Shown here: in pieces, positions 10,795-23,479 of the stretch | Layout: every line of letters starts with the position of its first letter | Position numbering within the stretch: position 1 is the first letter of the stretch | Source: Selaginella tamariscina | Taxonomy: Eukaryota > Streptophyta > Lycopodiopsida > Selaginellales > Selaginellaceae | Reading direction: 5' to 3' | DNA: 64,000 nucleotides | NCBI GenBank assembly: GCA_003024785.1 | Contig: PUQB01000033.1 | Coordinates: 950,170-1,014,169 of the forward strand | Made by a program: the position numbers and the translations under genes | Notes under the pieces: generated by a model | The model's input: only the letters and a program-made list of their open reading frames with translations | The model's database searches: none | Told to the model about the DNA's origin: nothing

Positions 10795-12241
10795 ATGGAG
10801 AAACACATAGTAATGGCGCCTTTCCCTTCAGAGGGCCACTTAAATCCGATGCTCGGGCTCGCCCAGCACATTGCCAAACTGGGGGAATTCCACATCACCA
10901 TTGTCATCAGCAGCGGATCAGCTCAACAAGAAGAAGAAGAGGAAGAAGAACATGAACAAGGTCCATCTCATATCCGAATAGTACGCATTCCTCACGGTTC
11001 CATTCGCATTGGTGAGCTCAAAGGTAACCCTTCTGGATTTGCCAGCATGATGGCTGCAGCTCGGCAACTGCAAGGCCCGTTTGAGAAGATTGTCACTGAT
11101 GTGCACAGAGCCGAGAATGCGCAGGTTGTTTGTATTGTCTCGGATGCACTCATGGCTTGGAATCAAGATGTAGCAGATCGACTTGGAGTTCCAATGGCTA
11201 CCTTCTGGACTGCAAGTGCCACTGTGTGCGTAATGAACTTCCTTGTAGAGGACCTCATCAGTAAAGATTATCTCCCAGTCCGAGGTATGTGGTTTAGCTA
11301 TCACGGCCTCTTCAAACTGTTTCAATGACAGAGAAGCTGCTGAAATACGGGAATGTTACCTTAGATCGTGTGCCCGTTCTGAGCGACTTGCATCTTGGAG
11401 ACTTGCCCTTTGGGTTTTACGAGATACAGTCTGTAGAAGCTATTGCAGAATCCCTGTCTCGGATGAAAGAGGCAGCTTGCATTATAATCAACACTCTTGA
11501 GATGCTCGAAGAGAAAGGAATGGGAACGATGCGAAATCTCCACCCGAGATGCATCGCGGTTGATTGCAGTCTCGAAGACCGAGAGGATTCTGTTGGTATG
11601 GAATGCTTACAGTGGCTGGACAAGCAACAGCCGAGCTCAGTGATATATATCTCCTTCGGTAGCCTGGCCAACATGTCTGTGGCACAAATAGCGGAGCTTA
11701 CCATGGGTGTTGAAGCTACTCATGTCCCATTTCTATGGGTTGTACGTGAAGATCTCATTCAAGGCGTATATGAACCTCTACAAGTATGTATTACTTACTG
11801 TTTTCCATTCTGAATTCTCTTTCATTTCAGGAATTTATTAAGAGAACTAACCAGAGAGGACTAGTAATTCCGTGGGCACCTCAACTGCAGGTTCTGCAAC
11901 ATCCCTCAACTGGGTTGTTCCTGAGTCATTGCGGGTGGAACTCGACGCGAGAAGGTATTTGGGCTGGGGTACCATTTGTGACATGGGCCTGCATTGCTGA
12001 GCAGAATGTGAATGCCAGGATGGTGGTGGAGGAGTGGAAGATCGGGTTGGAGATGCAAAATGAATGGCTCGGTCCGGTTATAAAGAGAGACAAGATCGAG
12101 CGAGTTCTTACAGCGGCAATGCGCAACATGGAGATTCGAGATAATGCAAAGAGGCTTCAGAGTGCAGTGGTAAATGCTGCTGAAGAGTCCACTAATATGA
12201 GTCTCAGAGATTTCCTACACAATGCATGTGTAGATTGTTAA
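10795..12241 (+). CDS. Family-1 UDP-glycosyltransferase (plant UGT)
   Basis: Exons 10795-11284, 11332-11783 and 11831-12241 give a continuous 450-residue protein, the usual UGT length. It transfers sugar from a UDP-sugar to a small hydrophobic acceptor in the cytosol. The N-terminus reads EKHIVMAPFPSEGHLNPML; the His of GHLNP-type loops and an upstream HIVM block are typical. Near residue 45 there is a run of glutamates from a (GAA)n stretch. The C-terminal PSPG box, starting WAPQLQVLQHPSTG and including HCGWNS, is complete, but ends IAEQ rather than the more usual DQ and lacks the usual proline in the segment before it. Both introns are only 47 bases; the second (11784-11830) is phase 0 and convincing, the first repairs a frame change and could instead be an indel. 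The acceptor specificity cannot be read from sequence. Confidence 0.85.
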
Positions 12242-12916
12242 TGTAAAACTTATAAGACTAATGTGATGACAATAACAACTTGAGTCTATATATATACATA
12301 TATGACTGTCAAAAGGGTTAGCCATATCTTACTTAGCATTTAAGTAAATCATGTGTCACTTTTAAGTTAGTAATATAAAGATCCTCTTGTAACAACGATA
12401 ATTCCTTATTTAGTTGGTTGAAGAGGACATAGTTTTAAAATCTTTGTCTCAAAATATGAATTAAAAAAATTAAATTTTATTTTATGAAACAAAAGAGTGA
12501 ATGATAAAAAAAATTATAAAATAATTAAACATAAGAATGATTCATAACTTATATTAAATTGAAATGTTTTAAATTTTATCTTAAACTTTCTTAACATATT
12601 ATTTGGAGTTTGACTCATGAATTCTAAGGCATATGCTAAAATGTACATATAACATGATCTAATAAATTGCATACGTAAGAAATTGTTATGAGTAAAACAA
12701 TCACACTCACAAATTATCCATGAACATAATGATTAATCGTGACATAAATTTCAATATCTCATAATATTATTTATAAACGAGTGGTAAATACAAATAAACA
12801 ATTTTTATACTTTCATAACCTTTTTAACTAAATACTAATATTTAAATATAATATTAATTAAAAAATTATAAATGTGTGAGATAAGTTAAAAATTGAGTAA
12901 AATTTTACATTACAAA
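12242..12916. other. AT-rich intergenic DNA downstream of the UGT
   Basis: No gene or structure recognised. From about 12710 it is homologous to the DNA at 40308 onward, marking the left edge of the duplicated NAC block. Confidence 0.5.
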
Positions 12917-13380
12917 AAAGGTAAAATTACATTTATATATCTGAACTTTATCATATTTACATGTATATCCCTAAAAAATTTATATTTACATATATACCTC
13001 TAAAATTTCAATTTAAAACTTTATAAATATTAAAATTAAAAATAAAAGACATTTTTAAAAAACCAATAAAATTTATAATTAATTTATATTTTATTATATT
13101 TATGTCCAAAATACAACCTATTAAACATATATATCATAATATAATATAATTATTTTAAAAAACATTCCATTTTTTACTATGACAATTTTCTGACATTTAA
13201 CACTTAATAAACATTAATTATTTCATTTATAATATATTTTTAATTAATATTGCTATTTTAAAATATTACGATTGAAGTTTTTCAAAAGTATATATGTAAA
13301 TTTAAAAACTTTTAAAGAGGTGTATATGTAAATATAAAACTTCTATAAATTTCAAGGGTATAAATGTAATTTTCTTTATA
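12917..13380. mobile_element. MITE-like insertion of about 465 bp with long inverted ends
   Basis: The left part (GTAAAATTACATTTATAT, then TTTACATATATACCTCT) is mirrored in the right part (AGAGGTGTATATGTAAAT, then TATAAATGTAATTTTC). The paralogous site near 40510-40520 has no insert. Flanks TTACAAAAAA and TTATAAAAAA could be a 10-base target duplication, as in Mutator-like elements. No coding capacity. The superfamily is a guess from the flank length. Confidence 0.65.
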
Positions 13381-14094
13381 AAAAATATAAATATTATTAT
13401 TTTCTTATATATTATAAATGCATTTATTAATGCACAATGCACGCGCTCATGCACGCACACACACACACATATATATACCACGCAAAGCATATTATATAAG
13501 AGGAAATGTGTGTGAAAGAGAGAAAAGACATGTTATTCCTATACAGTAAGATTTATGAAGTAATTAGTAGGTTTAAAATGTAGTTCATAAACATAGATAA
13601 GAGCGTGGTGATAAATGGGTATAAAAATATCTATGTAATAAGAACATAAAAAAATTCTAAATTTTTATGTAATATATGTAGTTAATGATTATATTTACTT
13701 AAGTTGATATTATTATGGTTAGATGTGCCCTCTTGACCGTTTAATCTGTCACACAATAAGAAATAATATTAATATAATCTGGTTTATATTAAAATAATAT
13801 TAATATAATCATGTAATTACAAATTTCAAAAAGAAAAGAACATATATTTTTTAAATTATAGTAAATATATATTACAGTATGTTAAAATCATATTGTTTGA
13901 TTTTAAAATTATAGTTATAATTATAAATTAAACTTTCCATTAATTTAAGTATTAAAATGTATAATGAAATTGACAATAATATTGTATGTTTCTTTTTTAA
14001 TCTATATTATAAATGATAAAAGATTATTTAAAACTATGTAAATATTTATTTATAAATTCTATAAAAAATATTATTCCAAATCAACATAATCAAA
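13381..14094. other. AT-rich DNA downstream of the NAC gene
   Basis: Holds a short (CA)n/(TA)n stretch at about 13450-13480 and otherwise no recognisable feature; homologous to about 40520-41390. Confidence 0.5.
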
Positions 14095-14862
14095 TCAAAA
14101 CTCAATTTGAGCTTTCTCAGTACTTTCAACTTCCTCTAAATCAACTTTGAATATCCAATCAAACATACGATCGAAATCACCACTGTTAACCTCACTTGAA
14201 ATAATGTCATCAGAACTTGAGTTGTTATTGTTTTGAAATGTTTCCTTTCGTAAACCTTTAACCTTTCTATACATGCGACATAATGTAACATCCACCTAAA
14301 CAAAGAATTAATACATATATACCAGAATATTCCGTGTTAATTTATATGTATTTTATTACCTTAGGTTTAGAGTCTGGCATGTCAGTATGGGCAGCTCGAA
14401 ACTCATTCATGATCCAGTTTGTTCGAGTCCCTTGAGGAGCTCGCCCTTTGTAGAAAACAAGTGTTTTCTTAAGGCCAATGAATCTTCCACTGCATATTAG
14501 TTTCTTGTCCGTCCCAGTTGCTTTCCAATACCCATATCCACTTACGACTCTATTGGGGCGCAATCCATTTGGGTACTTCCGATCCCTTGGCACAAAGAAG
14601 TAGTGATATTCTGAGTTTCCAGTTGCAAACATTTCTGTTTAAATGGGAACTGTGAGAGAGAGGGAGATGTTTATAGAGTATAAAGAGATAAGATTGTACC
14701 AGATAACTCCCAAGGAACATAACTGTAAAAATCAATATCATTAATCAAGCTTGGAGGAATGTCTAATTTTCCTTCGAGTTTTCTCTCCAAGTAGAAATTC
14801 ACGAGCTCCTCATCGGTTGGACGGAACCTGAATCCAGGCAGCCCAAGAAAATCTAAGGACAT
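14095..14862 (-). CDS. NAC-domain transcription factor, copy 1 (open)
   Basis: Three exons on the minus strand: 14862-14700, 14634-14360 and 14295-14095, giving 212 residues with in-phase junctions. The NAC domain is complete in order: subdomain [35 protein letters not shown] and [13 protein letters not shown], then [42 protein letters not shown] and [13 protein letters not shown] proteins bind CACG-type sites as dimers in the nucleus. The region after the domain is short (about 55 residues) and acidic, with [17 protein letters not shown] as a possible activation motif. Exon-intron structure (introns after the first and second subdomain groups) is the usual NAC pattern. A second copy lies at 41392-42143. 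Confidence 0.88.
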
Positions 14863-17800
14863 TTTGGTGATAGAATTGTATTATGTTCAACTGCAGCATT
14901 AATACAGCAAGGTTAAGAGTTTCACAGAACTTGCACTGAACACGGACACGGGTGCACGAGAATTGACCTGTTTGACGTTCTGAATCGTTTAGAAAATTAA
15001 CCCTTGAACGATTACTGACGCAGATGTGTGTGAGAGACTGATTACATAACAAACCTGTGTGTGCGTGTGGATCCCACAGTGGTCAAGCTTGTTTGTAATG
15101 TTCAAGTCATATTCTAAAATATAGAATATCCAAATGTTATGTTCACATACGCACTTGTGTTGCTTTTCTACGTTTTCAAGATTGATTGGTGAATGTGAAA
15201 TGCCAGATTCGTGGAACTATCATATCAACCACAATGCTTACACGTGCATTTAGAATGTTATAAGCGGGCTCTTATTACAGGTAAAGTAGTTTAGATATGA
15301 AAGAAGGTAACTTGACACGATAGTGATACTGTACACTGCGTTCTCAATAATCTTTTTTAGCGAGTTGGAAGGCAGGCATGTGGTGGATCAAAGAAAGTTG
15401 AAGATCCCAAAGAAAATTCTTCAAAAGACTCGTGTGTTTAATTCCCACCAGCAATTAAATTATTTTATTTTAATTGTCCTAATTAACCTAATTTAAAATA
15501 TTTTAATGGAAACATATTCCGACTTATCCACAGTTAGTTTATAACAAATTTAATTAAAACAATTTAAGAGAATTGCATTCACACCTAACTTAATTTAATT
15601 AATATAACAATTACATAATGGGTATACATTCTCACTAGCATTCATTAAATTAATATGAATATGCGTATGTGCCTTTTTTTCTTTCAAAAATTTAAAATAT
15701 TAATTAAAGAATATTAATTTAACAATTTTCATGTACTTCTCTATACAAAGTTTTGCATCGTGGTTAGGAACAACAAAGTTTCCCATATATCCAAGACCAT
15801 TTCTCTCTAGTCGAACACCATTTTTAAATAGTTATTTATTATTCCTTCAAAGTATTTTATTTCTTCAATTTTTAATTGAATTTAAGCAAATAATATCTTC
15901 TTGAGTTCAGTTTGGTTTGTTCTCTCGAATCAACTTATATTTTGTAGGAGCTAGAGCCAAAGCATCAATGTGTTAGAATCAATAACACCAGCATTAAAAC
16001 TAGTAATAACAAGGACAACAATAGTAACAGTAATTGAAATAAGATTACCACTAGCATAAATATTCATATAAAAGAATAAATATAAAAAAATTAAAGAGAA
16101 TTACAAATTTATCTCTCCATTCTTTATACCCTTTTTCAGGCTCAAAGATGATTTAATGGTCAGTTTAAAAACTATTAAGTTTTATAAAAAATAATTAAAT
16201 TTAATAAAAATTAAATAAAATATAATTTAACATTACAGTTGGGGAATACACTCGCACTAAATTAGCTTCATTAACTTAATTTAATTGATGGTGTGAATCG
16301 GTCCAAAGAAAACTTTAATATATAAGATTTTTTTATTAATTAATTTTTATAGTTTTCAAACACAGAACATCACAAATTGTTTCACTATATAATTATGGTT
16401 AAAGAAACTCAAAAGAAAAGAAAAGAATTAATAATACTCTTTTTAATGTTTCACAAATGTTTGGTGGTCGTTAAACCTAAGTAAAATAAATTATGTACAT
16501 TTTTATATACTAAAATAATATAAATTATGTATGTGATTTAGAATAGGGGTGTATACATAATATCAAACAAACTTATATACATAAAGATTAAAAAGTTACG
16601 AAAGCATGGTAAATTTATTTTATAAAGCAATAAAAGAAGATAAGTTTGATTTAATCTCATACACATAAATAACGAGTTATTACAGAGAATAAACTCGATT
16701 TGAAAATGAAAATGCAAATAGGTCATGAGTAATTTATTTAGTCAAAGTAATTACTAACTACTTATATTAACTATTAATGAATAAGGTTGGCTATGTAAAA
16801 ATATAATGAGAATAAAAATAATCAAAGATAAATACAAGTAAAAAGTTAATTTATTATATTATACATACAAAGGCTACCAAAGTGATGATCCAATTTTCTA
16901 TGAAACAATGATGTTGACAAGTTATGCAAAAAGTGTTGGTGATATACTAAATTTTCATATAAATATAAATGGGAGGCATTGGGTGCAAAGTGGCATGGCT
17001 TAATCCTCTAGGAAGTATTAATGGTGAAAAAACTACACAAGGTGAATTAGTTATTGGGTTAGATAATTAGGTTAAATACAATAATTTATTCTTTTACCTA
17101 ATTGATTTATAAAAATATAATAAAAATCTTATAAACCATGATGTTTTGAGTTTGAATTTATATTTGAGATTAAAAGAATAAATTCAATTTAAGATTAAAT
17201 TACTAATTCAATAAGTAAATAACTAGATTTATTGGAGACTATAACAAAATTTAACAAGTGATTAGAGTCATTATTAATAATTGTTAATCCTATGATATAT
17301 ATAGGCATCTCTATCGTTAAATCATTTATTGGTTGTAGAGTTTTGGCATTAATAACTTGATAACAAATGTCTAAAAAGAGAATCCTACAAAGGCAAGTGC
17401 TATAAGGTAGTAAAGTCTCTGAGAGGCACTTGATGCTCACAATTTCATATTATGTTGTTAAGAGATAATTTCTTTGTGTTGATGATGGCAACTTTCTTCA
17501 AATGCAAATTACAATCACTTTTCTTTGAAATTTTGGCTTCTCCTACTCCCTTGATTATTTGCAAGAAAATATAGTATGTTCTCTCGCTTGTCAAGAAATT
17601 AGTGTCCATTATTAAATTAATTAAGATGTAAACATTTTAAAGAATCAATCCAATTTAATTGTTAATGAACATACTCTGTATGATAAGCTCTTTTTTAAGT
17701 CATTTGGTTTGGGAAAACTGACTTAACAATTCATAAACTTTCTATTATCATATAGCTTTGGCATAACTAATTGGCTTATGTAAATGCACTACTTCTCAAA

Positions 17801-18088
17801 ATATTGCAAACTAGTGATATAGTTGATTACTTCTTAAATCATGTCACTCTCACCTTCTTATTTTTCACACTCTCTTGAGTTTCAAACTATCTACTACTCA
17901 AACACCATGGAATGCAAAACATTTCACCATAAATTTCATCTATAATGTACTTTTTAAAACATTTATATAATCATTATAAATACAATGTCATGTTTTCGTG
18001 CATGCATGTATGATGTATATATTCATGGGACTAATATATGGCCATCATGCCATGCAAAATACTCACGTAAAAATGCATACATGATATG
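14863..18088. other. AT-rich DNA upstream of NAC copy 1
   Basis: To about 16510 this is duplicated at 42144-43730 (same strand), so it includes the shared NAC promoter. Beyond 16510 it is single-copy AT-rich DNA with only short frames. I see no gene. Confidence 0.5.
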
Positions 18089-18163
18089 TTCACTACGTGA
18101 ACCAGCTAGTTCATGGAGTGAGATGAATGTTCACTTCGTGAATTGACTGGTTCACCAAGTGAA
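18089..18163. repeat. Three TTCAC-N3-GTGAA palindromes in 75 bp
   Basis: Perfect 13-base palindromes with a 3-base centre occur at 18089-18101, 18130-18142 and 18151-18163. They could be clustered dimeric protein-binding sites or part of a repeat terminus. Confidence 0.7.
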
Positions 18164-18912
18164 CATTGAAGAACAAATAATAATGTATTAAAAATTCATT
18201 TGGATTAATGAAAAGATATTTTCTGAGTACTATATATAGTCATTATCTATATGTTACAGCTCTTTTGTGTCTTCTTCATACAATGTCATTCACTTAATTT
18301 GATTTTTAGAATTGCCATTTAAAAAATTAATTGTGTTTTAAGAAGTATGATTATGCATTTGTTATATTTATTTTATGCACTAACGCATTGATTTATAGGT
18401 TGAAAGGCATTTCAATTTGTTTTCTATGGAACTGAACAAATGTATTGCATTAAGATGTTACATTTATACTGTTTATAAATTATTTTATGGGTTTGCAAAT
18501 TAATTATAGTTTTATGATTATTTCTTGTTATTGTTGTAGGATTTGAACCAATTCTTGCATCAAACAAAAATTAATTTGTTCATCGAGTTATACAATGCAA
18601 GCACATAAGTCGAGGTGCCTTTGAGGCCACAATAAGCGAATATAAAGGTAAGACTCATTCAATTTTATTTAATTTTTATGAAATGGTTATTTTTTAAATA
18701 ATAAAAGGACACTAAACTATAAGCTTTTGCAACAATTTATATTCTAAATTTGATTTTAAAATATATAATTTATGTATTAATATTGCAAAATCTAAAGTTT
18801 TAAGGACAACAAGGAAATAAAAGTAACTAGAGGATTCAAGCCGTGTAATATAAATCACATCATAGATGCAAAGGAAGTGAGAGCTATTTTTGGAGTTGTT
18901 CTTGGAGTAAGT

Positions 18913-18915
<3 letters not shown>
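18164..18915. other. AT-rich intergenic DNA
   Basis: No gene recognised. Confidence 0.5.

Positions 18916-18962
<47 letters not shown>
18916..18962. repeat. (TA)n microsatellite
   Basis: About 46 bases of uninterrupted alternating TA. Confidence 0.97.
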
Positions 18963-18969
<7 letters not shown>

Positions 18970-18999
18970 GTGATGCAATGTTTATTTTTATTAGGCTAT

Positions 19000-19310
19000 G
19001 ATTAACTATTTGTAACCTAACATAAGACCTAATAAAAGATGGATATCGTTGTAAAACTCTATTTCAGTCTTGTGGAATCACATTAAAATCTAGGTACAAA
19101 GGAACTTTGTCAATCTTATTGTTTGTTATTCATGGAGGGAATCTCATATTTAATTTGTTGTTGAATGTAAATGTGTTAATACCACATCATCGACATATAG
19201 AAGTGGATTGCATGAACAATAATAGGGACAAGTAATATTCATTAAACTTATCAAATTTAAAAAAGAAATAATTTCAAAACATTGAAAGTGTCCTAATAAA
19301 ATGTGTCGTG
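19000..19310 (-). repeat. Dispersed repeat R, inverted copy
   Basis: Its reverse complement matches 52720-52990 (shared blocks TTCATGCAAT, AACAACAAATTA-type, GATTGACAAAG, CCTTTGTAnCTAGATTTTAA, TATCCATnTTnTnTTAGG). It abuts the left end of gypsy copy A. No coding content recognised. Confidence 0.7.
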
Positions 19311-21479
19311 TTTGAAAAATGGTCAACTCATATAATTACATTAAATCCATAAGATGTTGGTAAATTAATAAGAAAATATATGAAAATAAACTCTCGTGGG
19401 TGTTCTAAAATGTATAAGGCTTAAGGAAGACCCATTCATTAATGTTAGGCACCAACATTTACAATAATTGAGACCCTCACAAACCACCGACCACTTCACA
19501 CATTGCTCCTAAAAACTTATCCACACCATATCTATATTAACTTTTTGGGAGAATATTTTAATTTATAAATATATTCTGGCCATTGTCCATAAACATACTC
19601 AATTATCCTATATAGTTAGCCTCTTTGTATATCCATAAAGAATTTATTCATACTTTATTCCTTGTGAGTACTTTATTTAACTAAGTAACATGAAACATTA
19701 AGTGCACCCTCACTCCGCCATAGCTAATGTGTCAAAATCTCATTAAGTACTGGGAAAATAACTTATTATTGCATACTTTTCATAAGGCTAAAATATTGTT
19801 TTGCCTTACATGTGTAGCAAATATTACTTTGAAATATACATAATTTCCCACCTGGAACTCTAGAAAGCTTTGTGTTCATTAGCAAACTTAATAAAGTAGA
19901 TTCTAAGTTCTTCTTGCACAAACTTTGAATATTCTCAAGTTTAACATTTAAATCTTTAGTTTCTTCGTTCATTTTGCCATGGGCTTTCTTTTTTACTTAT
20001 CCTAGCTCAAAAGTTGTCTTGAGATGCCATCCAAACATAGTATAGTACTGGTTCATCCTAGTCTCATTGTGCTGGCTATTATTGTAAATACATCGTAACC
20101 AACTTAACATTCTTTCATAAGGGAATTAACTTGACAAACTTTGTCAACCTGTTCATAATGGCCCACACGTACTCATTTTGCCTTTATGTCTTTGGCAAAT
20201 GAGTGATAAAATCCATAGAAATACTTTTTTATCACTTGTTTGGAATAGGCAATGGTACTAATAACCCCCTTGGTACCTTTACTTGCTAACACTTGTCAAG
20301 ACTCTATGATATCAATTTTCACATTTCTTTATTAGAACCTCATGTTGATCAACTCATAATTTCTCCTCACCCCCCTTCCCCAAAGTGATTAACCTCTAGG
20401 CAATCATGATAAAAATATAATACCTGGTTGTTCAAATTGTTAATAAAGAGCTTCATCTTGAAACAAGAATGATGGCTCCAACTATTTTATGAATTTTTAC
20501 ACCTCAACGTCTTGTGCTTGAGCACAATGTTGAACTACCTCATTAAACTCACTAACCATCTTTGTCAATGCATTACAAAATGTTTGGAATTCTCCAACCA
20601 TTTTGGCTCTTCTAATGCATGAGAAAGCATTTGTTAGCCTTATGCACATAATGTTTAATGGGAAATTTGTCAAACTTTACGAGCTTAACAATTTAACGAG
20701 CTTGTCAAGACTTTAATTCATTATGTGTGAATGAAGGCTTATGATTTGTGAACACCTTGAAACTTGCACTATAAAGATAATGCTTTCAAATTCATAATGT
20801 ATTAATAATAGTCAGTAACTCTTATTTATAAGTCGAGTATCATTGCTTCGTAAGATTCAAAGTGTAACTCTCATAAGCAATATGTCTCCCTTCTTGCATA
20901 AGTATAGCTCCAATGACCACTTCACTCGCATTGCACAATACTAAGTCATAAGGCTTAGAGGGATTTGCAATACATAAAATTGATACACACACTAAGGCTT
21001 GCTTCAAAGCTTGGAAAAATTAAGCTCTTCTGAAGTACTCCATACAAAAGGAACGTGTTTCCTTATGAACCTAGTTAATATAGAAACTTTCTCAACATAG
21101 TATTTACCAAACCAATGGTAATAACTAGCCATGCATTTGTATGTGTAATGTAAACATGTGTATCTTTGTGTGTTAATTGACCATTTTAGTATCAAGAATA
21201 TAAACTCCGTAACTCTTGTATGTTGCCATTGCTCCACCACTACCACTTTATGTGAATAAATCTTAACTCCCCTTTACGTCACAATGTGACCCAATTACTC
21301 CACGTCATGTTGAGTAAACACACATTTGCACATAACAAAAAGACTCAAGCTTTATTTCAAACTAAATATCTTTAACTCCACTATACTTAAGCTTCATTTG
21401 CTTGATGCTCCACTTAATCTTAGGATCTACACACTCTAACCAACTCATCCCAAGGATGAGATCCACATGCGTTAACTCT

Positions 21480-22700
21480 ATAAAAAAAAAGTCTCCACTA
21501 GTTGGGTTTTCTCAACCTCTAGTTAGAACTTCTTTACATAAACACTCCAGCTCTGTGTTGATAGTAGCTAAGCCCTCAATCTCATATTGAGGCACAATAT
21601 TTGTGGGCAAGTTTATAAAAAATCTCCACCAACTGGGTTTTGTTAATCTCCAGTTGTAAACTCCTTCACACAAGCATTCCAACTTTGTGTGATAATAACT
21701 GAGTCCTCAATCTTGTATTGAAGCACAATCTTTGTAGCCAAATTGCAGAAAGTCTTAACTAGTTGGGTTTTGTTAGTCTTTAATTGTAACTCATGACACA
21801 AGCACTCCAGCTCTATGTGATAGTAGCTAAGCCCTCAATTTCATATTAAGGCACAATCTTTGTGGACAAGCTATAAAAAGTCTCCACCAACTAGGTTTTG
21901 CTAATCTTCAATTGTAACTCCTCCACATAAACACTACAACTTTGTGTGATAATAGATGAGCCCTTAATCTTGAATGAAGGCACAATCTTTGTGGGCAACT
22001 TGCATAAAGTCTTCACTAGCTAGGTTTTGCTAACCTTTAATTATAACTCCTCCACATGAGCCCTCCAGCTTTGTGTGACAATAGTTGAACCGTCAATCTC
22101 TTATTGAAACATAGTCTTTATGGGCAAGTTGTAGAAAATCTTTATCAACTAGGTTTTGCCAACCTCTAGATGTAACTCATCCACACAAGCACTCCAACTC
22201 TATGTGATAATAGCTAAGTCCTCAATCTTATAATGAGGCACAATCTTCGTGGGCAAGTTGCAAAAAGCCTCCACTAGTTGGATTTTGCCAACTCTAGCTA
22301 CTCTACTAGTTGGGCTTTGCCAACCTCTAGTTGCAACCTCCATAAGTATTATAACTCTGTGTGACAGTAATTGAGCCCTCAATCTCATATTGAAACATAA
22401 TCTTTGGGCAAGTTGTAGAAAGTCTTTACCAGCTAGGTTTTGTCAACCTCCAGATGTAACTCATCCACAACTATGTGTGATAGTAGATGAGTCCTCAATC
22501 TCGTAATGAGGCACAATCTTCATGGGCAAGTTGCAAAAAGCCTCACTAATTGGGCTTTGCCAACCTCCAACTACCCACTAGTTGGGCTTTGCCAACCTCT
22601 AGTTACAACTCCTTCATAAGCACTATAGCTCTATGTGATAGTAGTTGAGCCCTCAATCTCGTATTGAGGCACAGTCTTTGTTGGCAAGTTGTACTTCTAC
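21480..22700 (-). repeat. Tandem repeat of about 126 bp encoding a degenerate 42-residue unit (gypsy copy A)
   Basis: The block GAGGCACAATCTTnGTGGGCAAG recurs at about 21589, 21724, 21850, 21977, 22105, 22234, 22393, 22508 and 22667, i.e. spacings of 115-159 with most near 126-129. On the minus strand each unit reads roughly VEELQLEVGKTQLVEAF then CNLPTKIVPQYEIE. It sits directly upstream (in coding sense) of the protease motif. Confidence 0.85.
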
Positions 22701-23470
22701 AAATTATTGTAACTCTTGCTATCCATGAGTATTCGCACTAGACGCTCACCAAGTCATCCCTTTAGCACAATAGCATGTGTATGTGACTCCTCTCATGTCA
22801 TGCAATTTACCTATTGAGCAAAAATAAACATAAATTTACCTTGTGGTTTTATCCTTAAAGGCCATTGATACAGCTATTATAGACTACTTAGTAGTCACTC
22901 CTTGTGCAATAAGCAAGCTTGCCACTATCTCCAATTAACTCATTAAGCAAGTTGATCTTCAATAGTATCCAACCGTTCATGAATCACCTCCAAGGAGCCA
23001 TTTACATATTCTTAAAATTTTTCAAAACTTTTCACTATGGCGTGTAGCTTAGGCACAATCTCTTGATTTGCCCACTTCTCAGTAATATTATTCTCTCCTT
23101 CCCACCAATCACCCATCTCGAACTTAGCTTCAATACCAATTTCTTAGACACCAACATGTACAACATGATCCCTCTCCAACCTGAGGCAGAGTGGGTCATA
23201 TGGAGGTTGCTTCTCATCCATGAGATCAATGGGGCAGTCATAGGTGGTAGCTTGGTTGCCTTCTTTTTGTCAAATACATATGCAAAGTCATGGTACTTGC
23301 TAGGAAGCATCGTTGGAACTTTTTTATAGACATGTTGAACATATGAAGAATAACAACAAATACAAGAGTGGGATCGTGTCGACTAGCATCACAAAATTGC
23401 TTCAATGTTATGTGCAAAATGTTAATCATTGAATCATGAACTAAAGTACGAGGAGAAAATGAATGCATTA

Positions 23471-23479
23471 CTGATACCA
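23471..23479 (-). other. Candidate tRNA-iMet primer binding site next to an LTR edge
   Basis: The minus strand reads TGGTATCAG, the start of the classical initiator-Met primer binding site. On the plus strand it is followed at once by TG at 23480, as expected where an antisense 5' LTR ends. The adjoining DNA (about 23480-23735) would be LTR, and part of it recurs inverted at 62700-62835 in copy B. Confidence 0.5.

Larger units (their letters stand above)
12710..16510. repeat. NAC block, copy 1 of a direct segmental duplication (partner 40308-43730)
   Basis: Both blocks start with CACAAATTATCCATGAA and run in the same order and orientation through a (CA)/(TA) stretch, the NAC gene on the minus strand, and AT-rich DNA that ends near a shared TATAAATTATGTACAT. 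The two NAC coding regions are nearly identical. Copy 1 carries an insertion at 12917-13380 that copy 2 lacks. Confidence 0.85.

Noticed and set aside
10918-11325. Antisense frame in UGT exon 1
   Set aside because: Shadow of the UGT coding frame.
21480-22700. CRISPR-like array
   Set aside because: Spacing and similarity run through the whole unit with no unique spacers, and the DNA is a eukaryotic retroelement.
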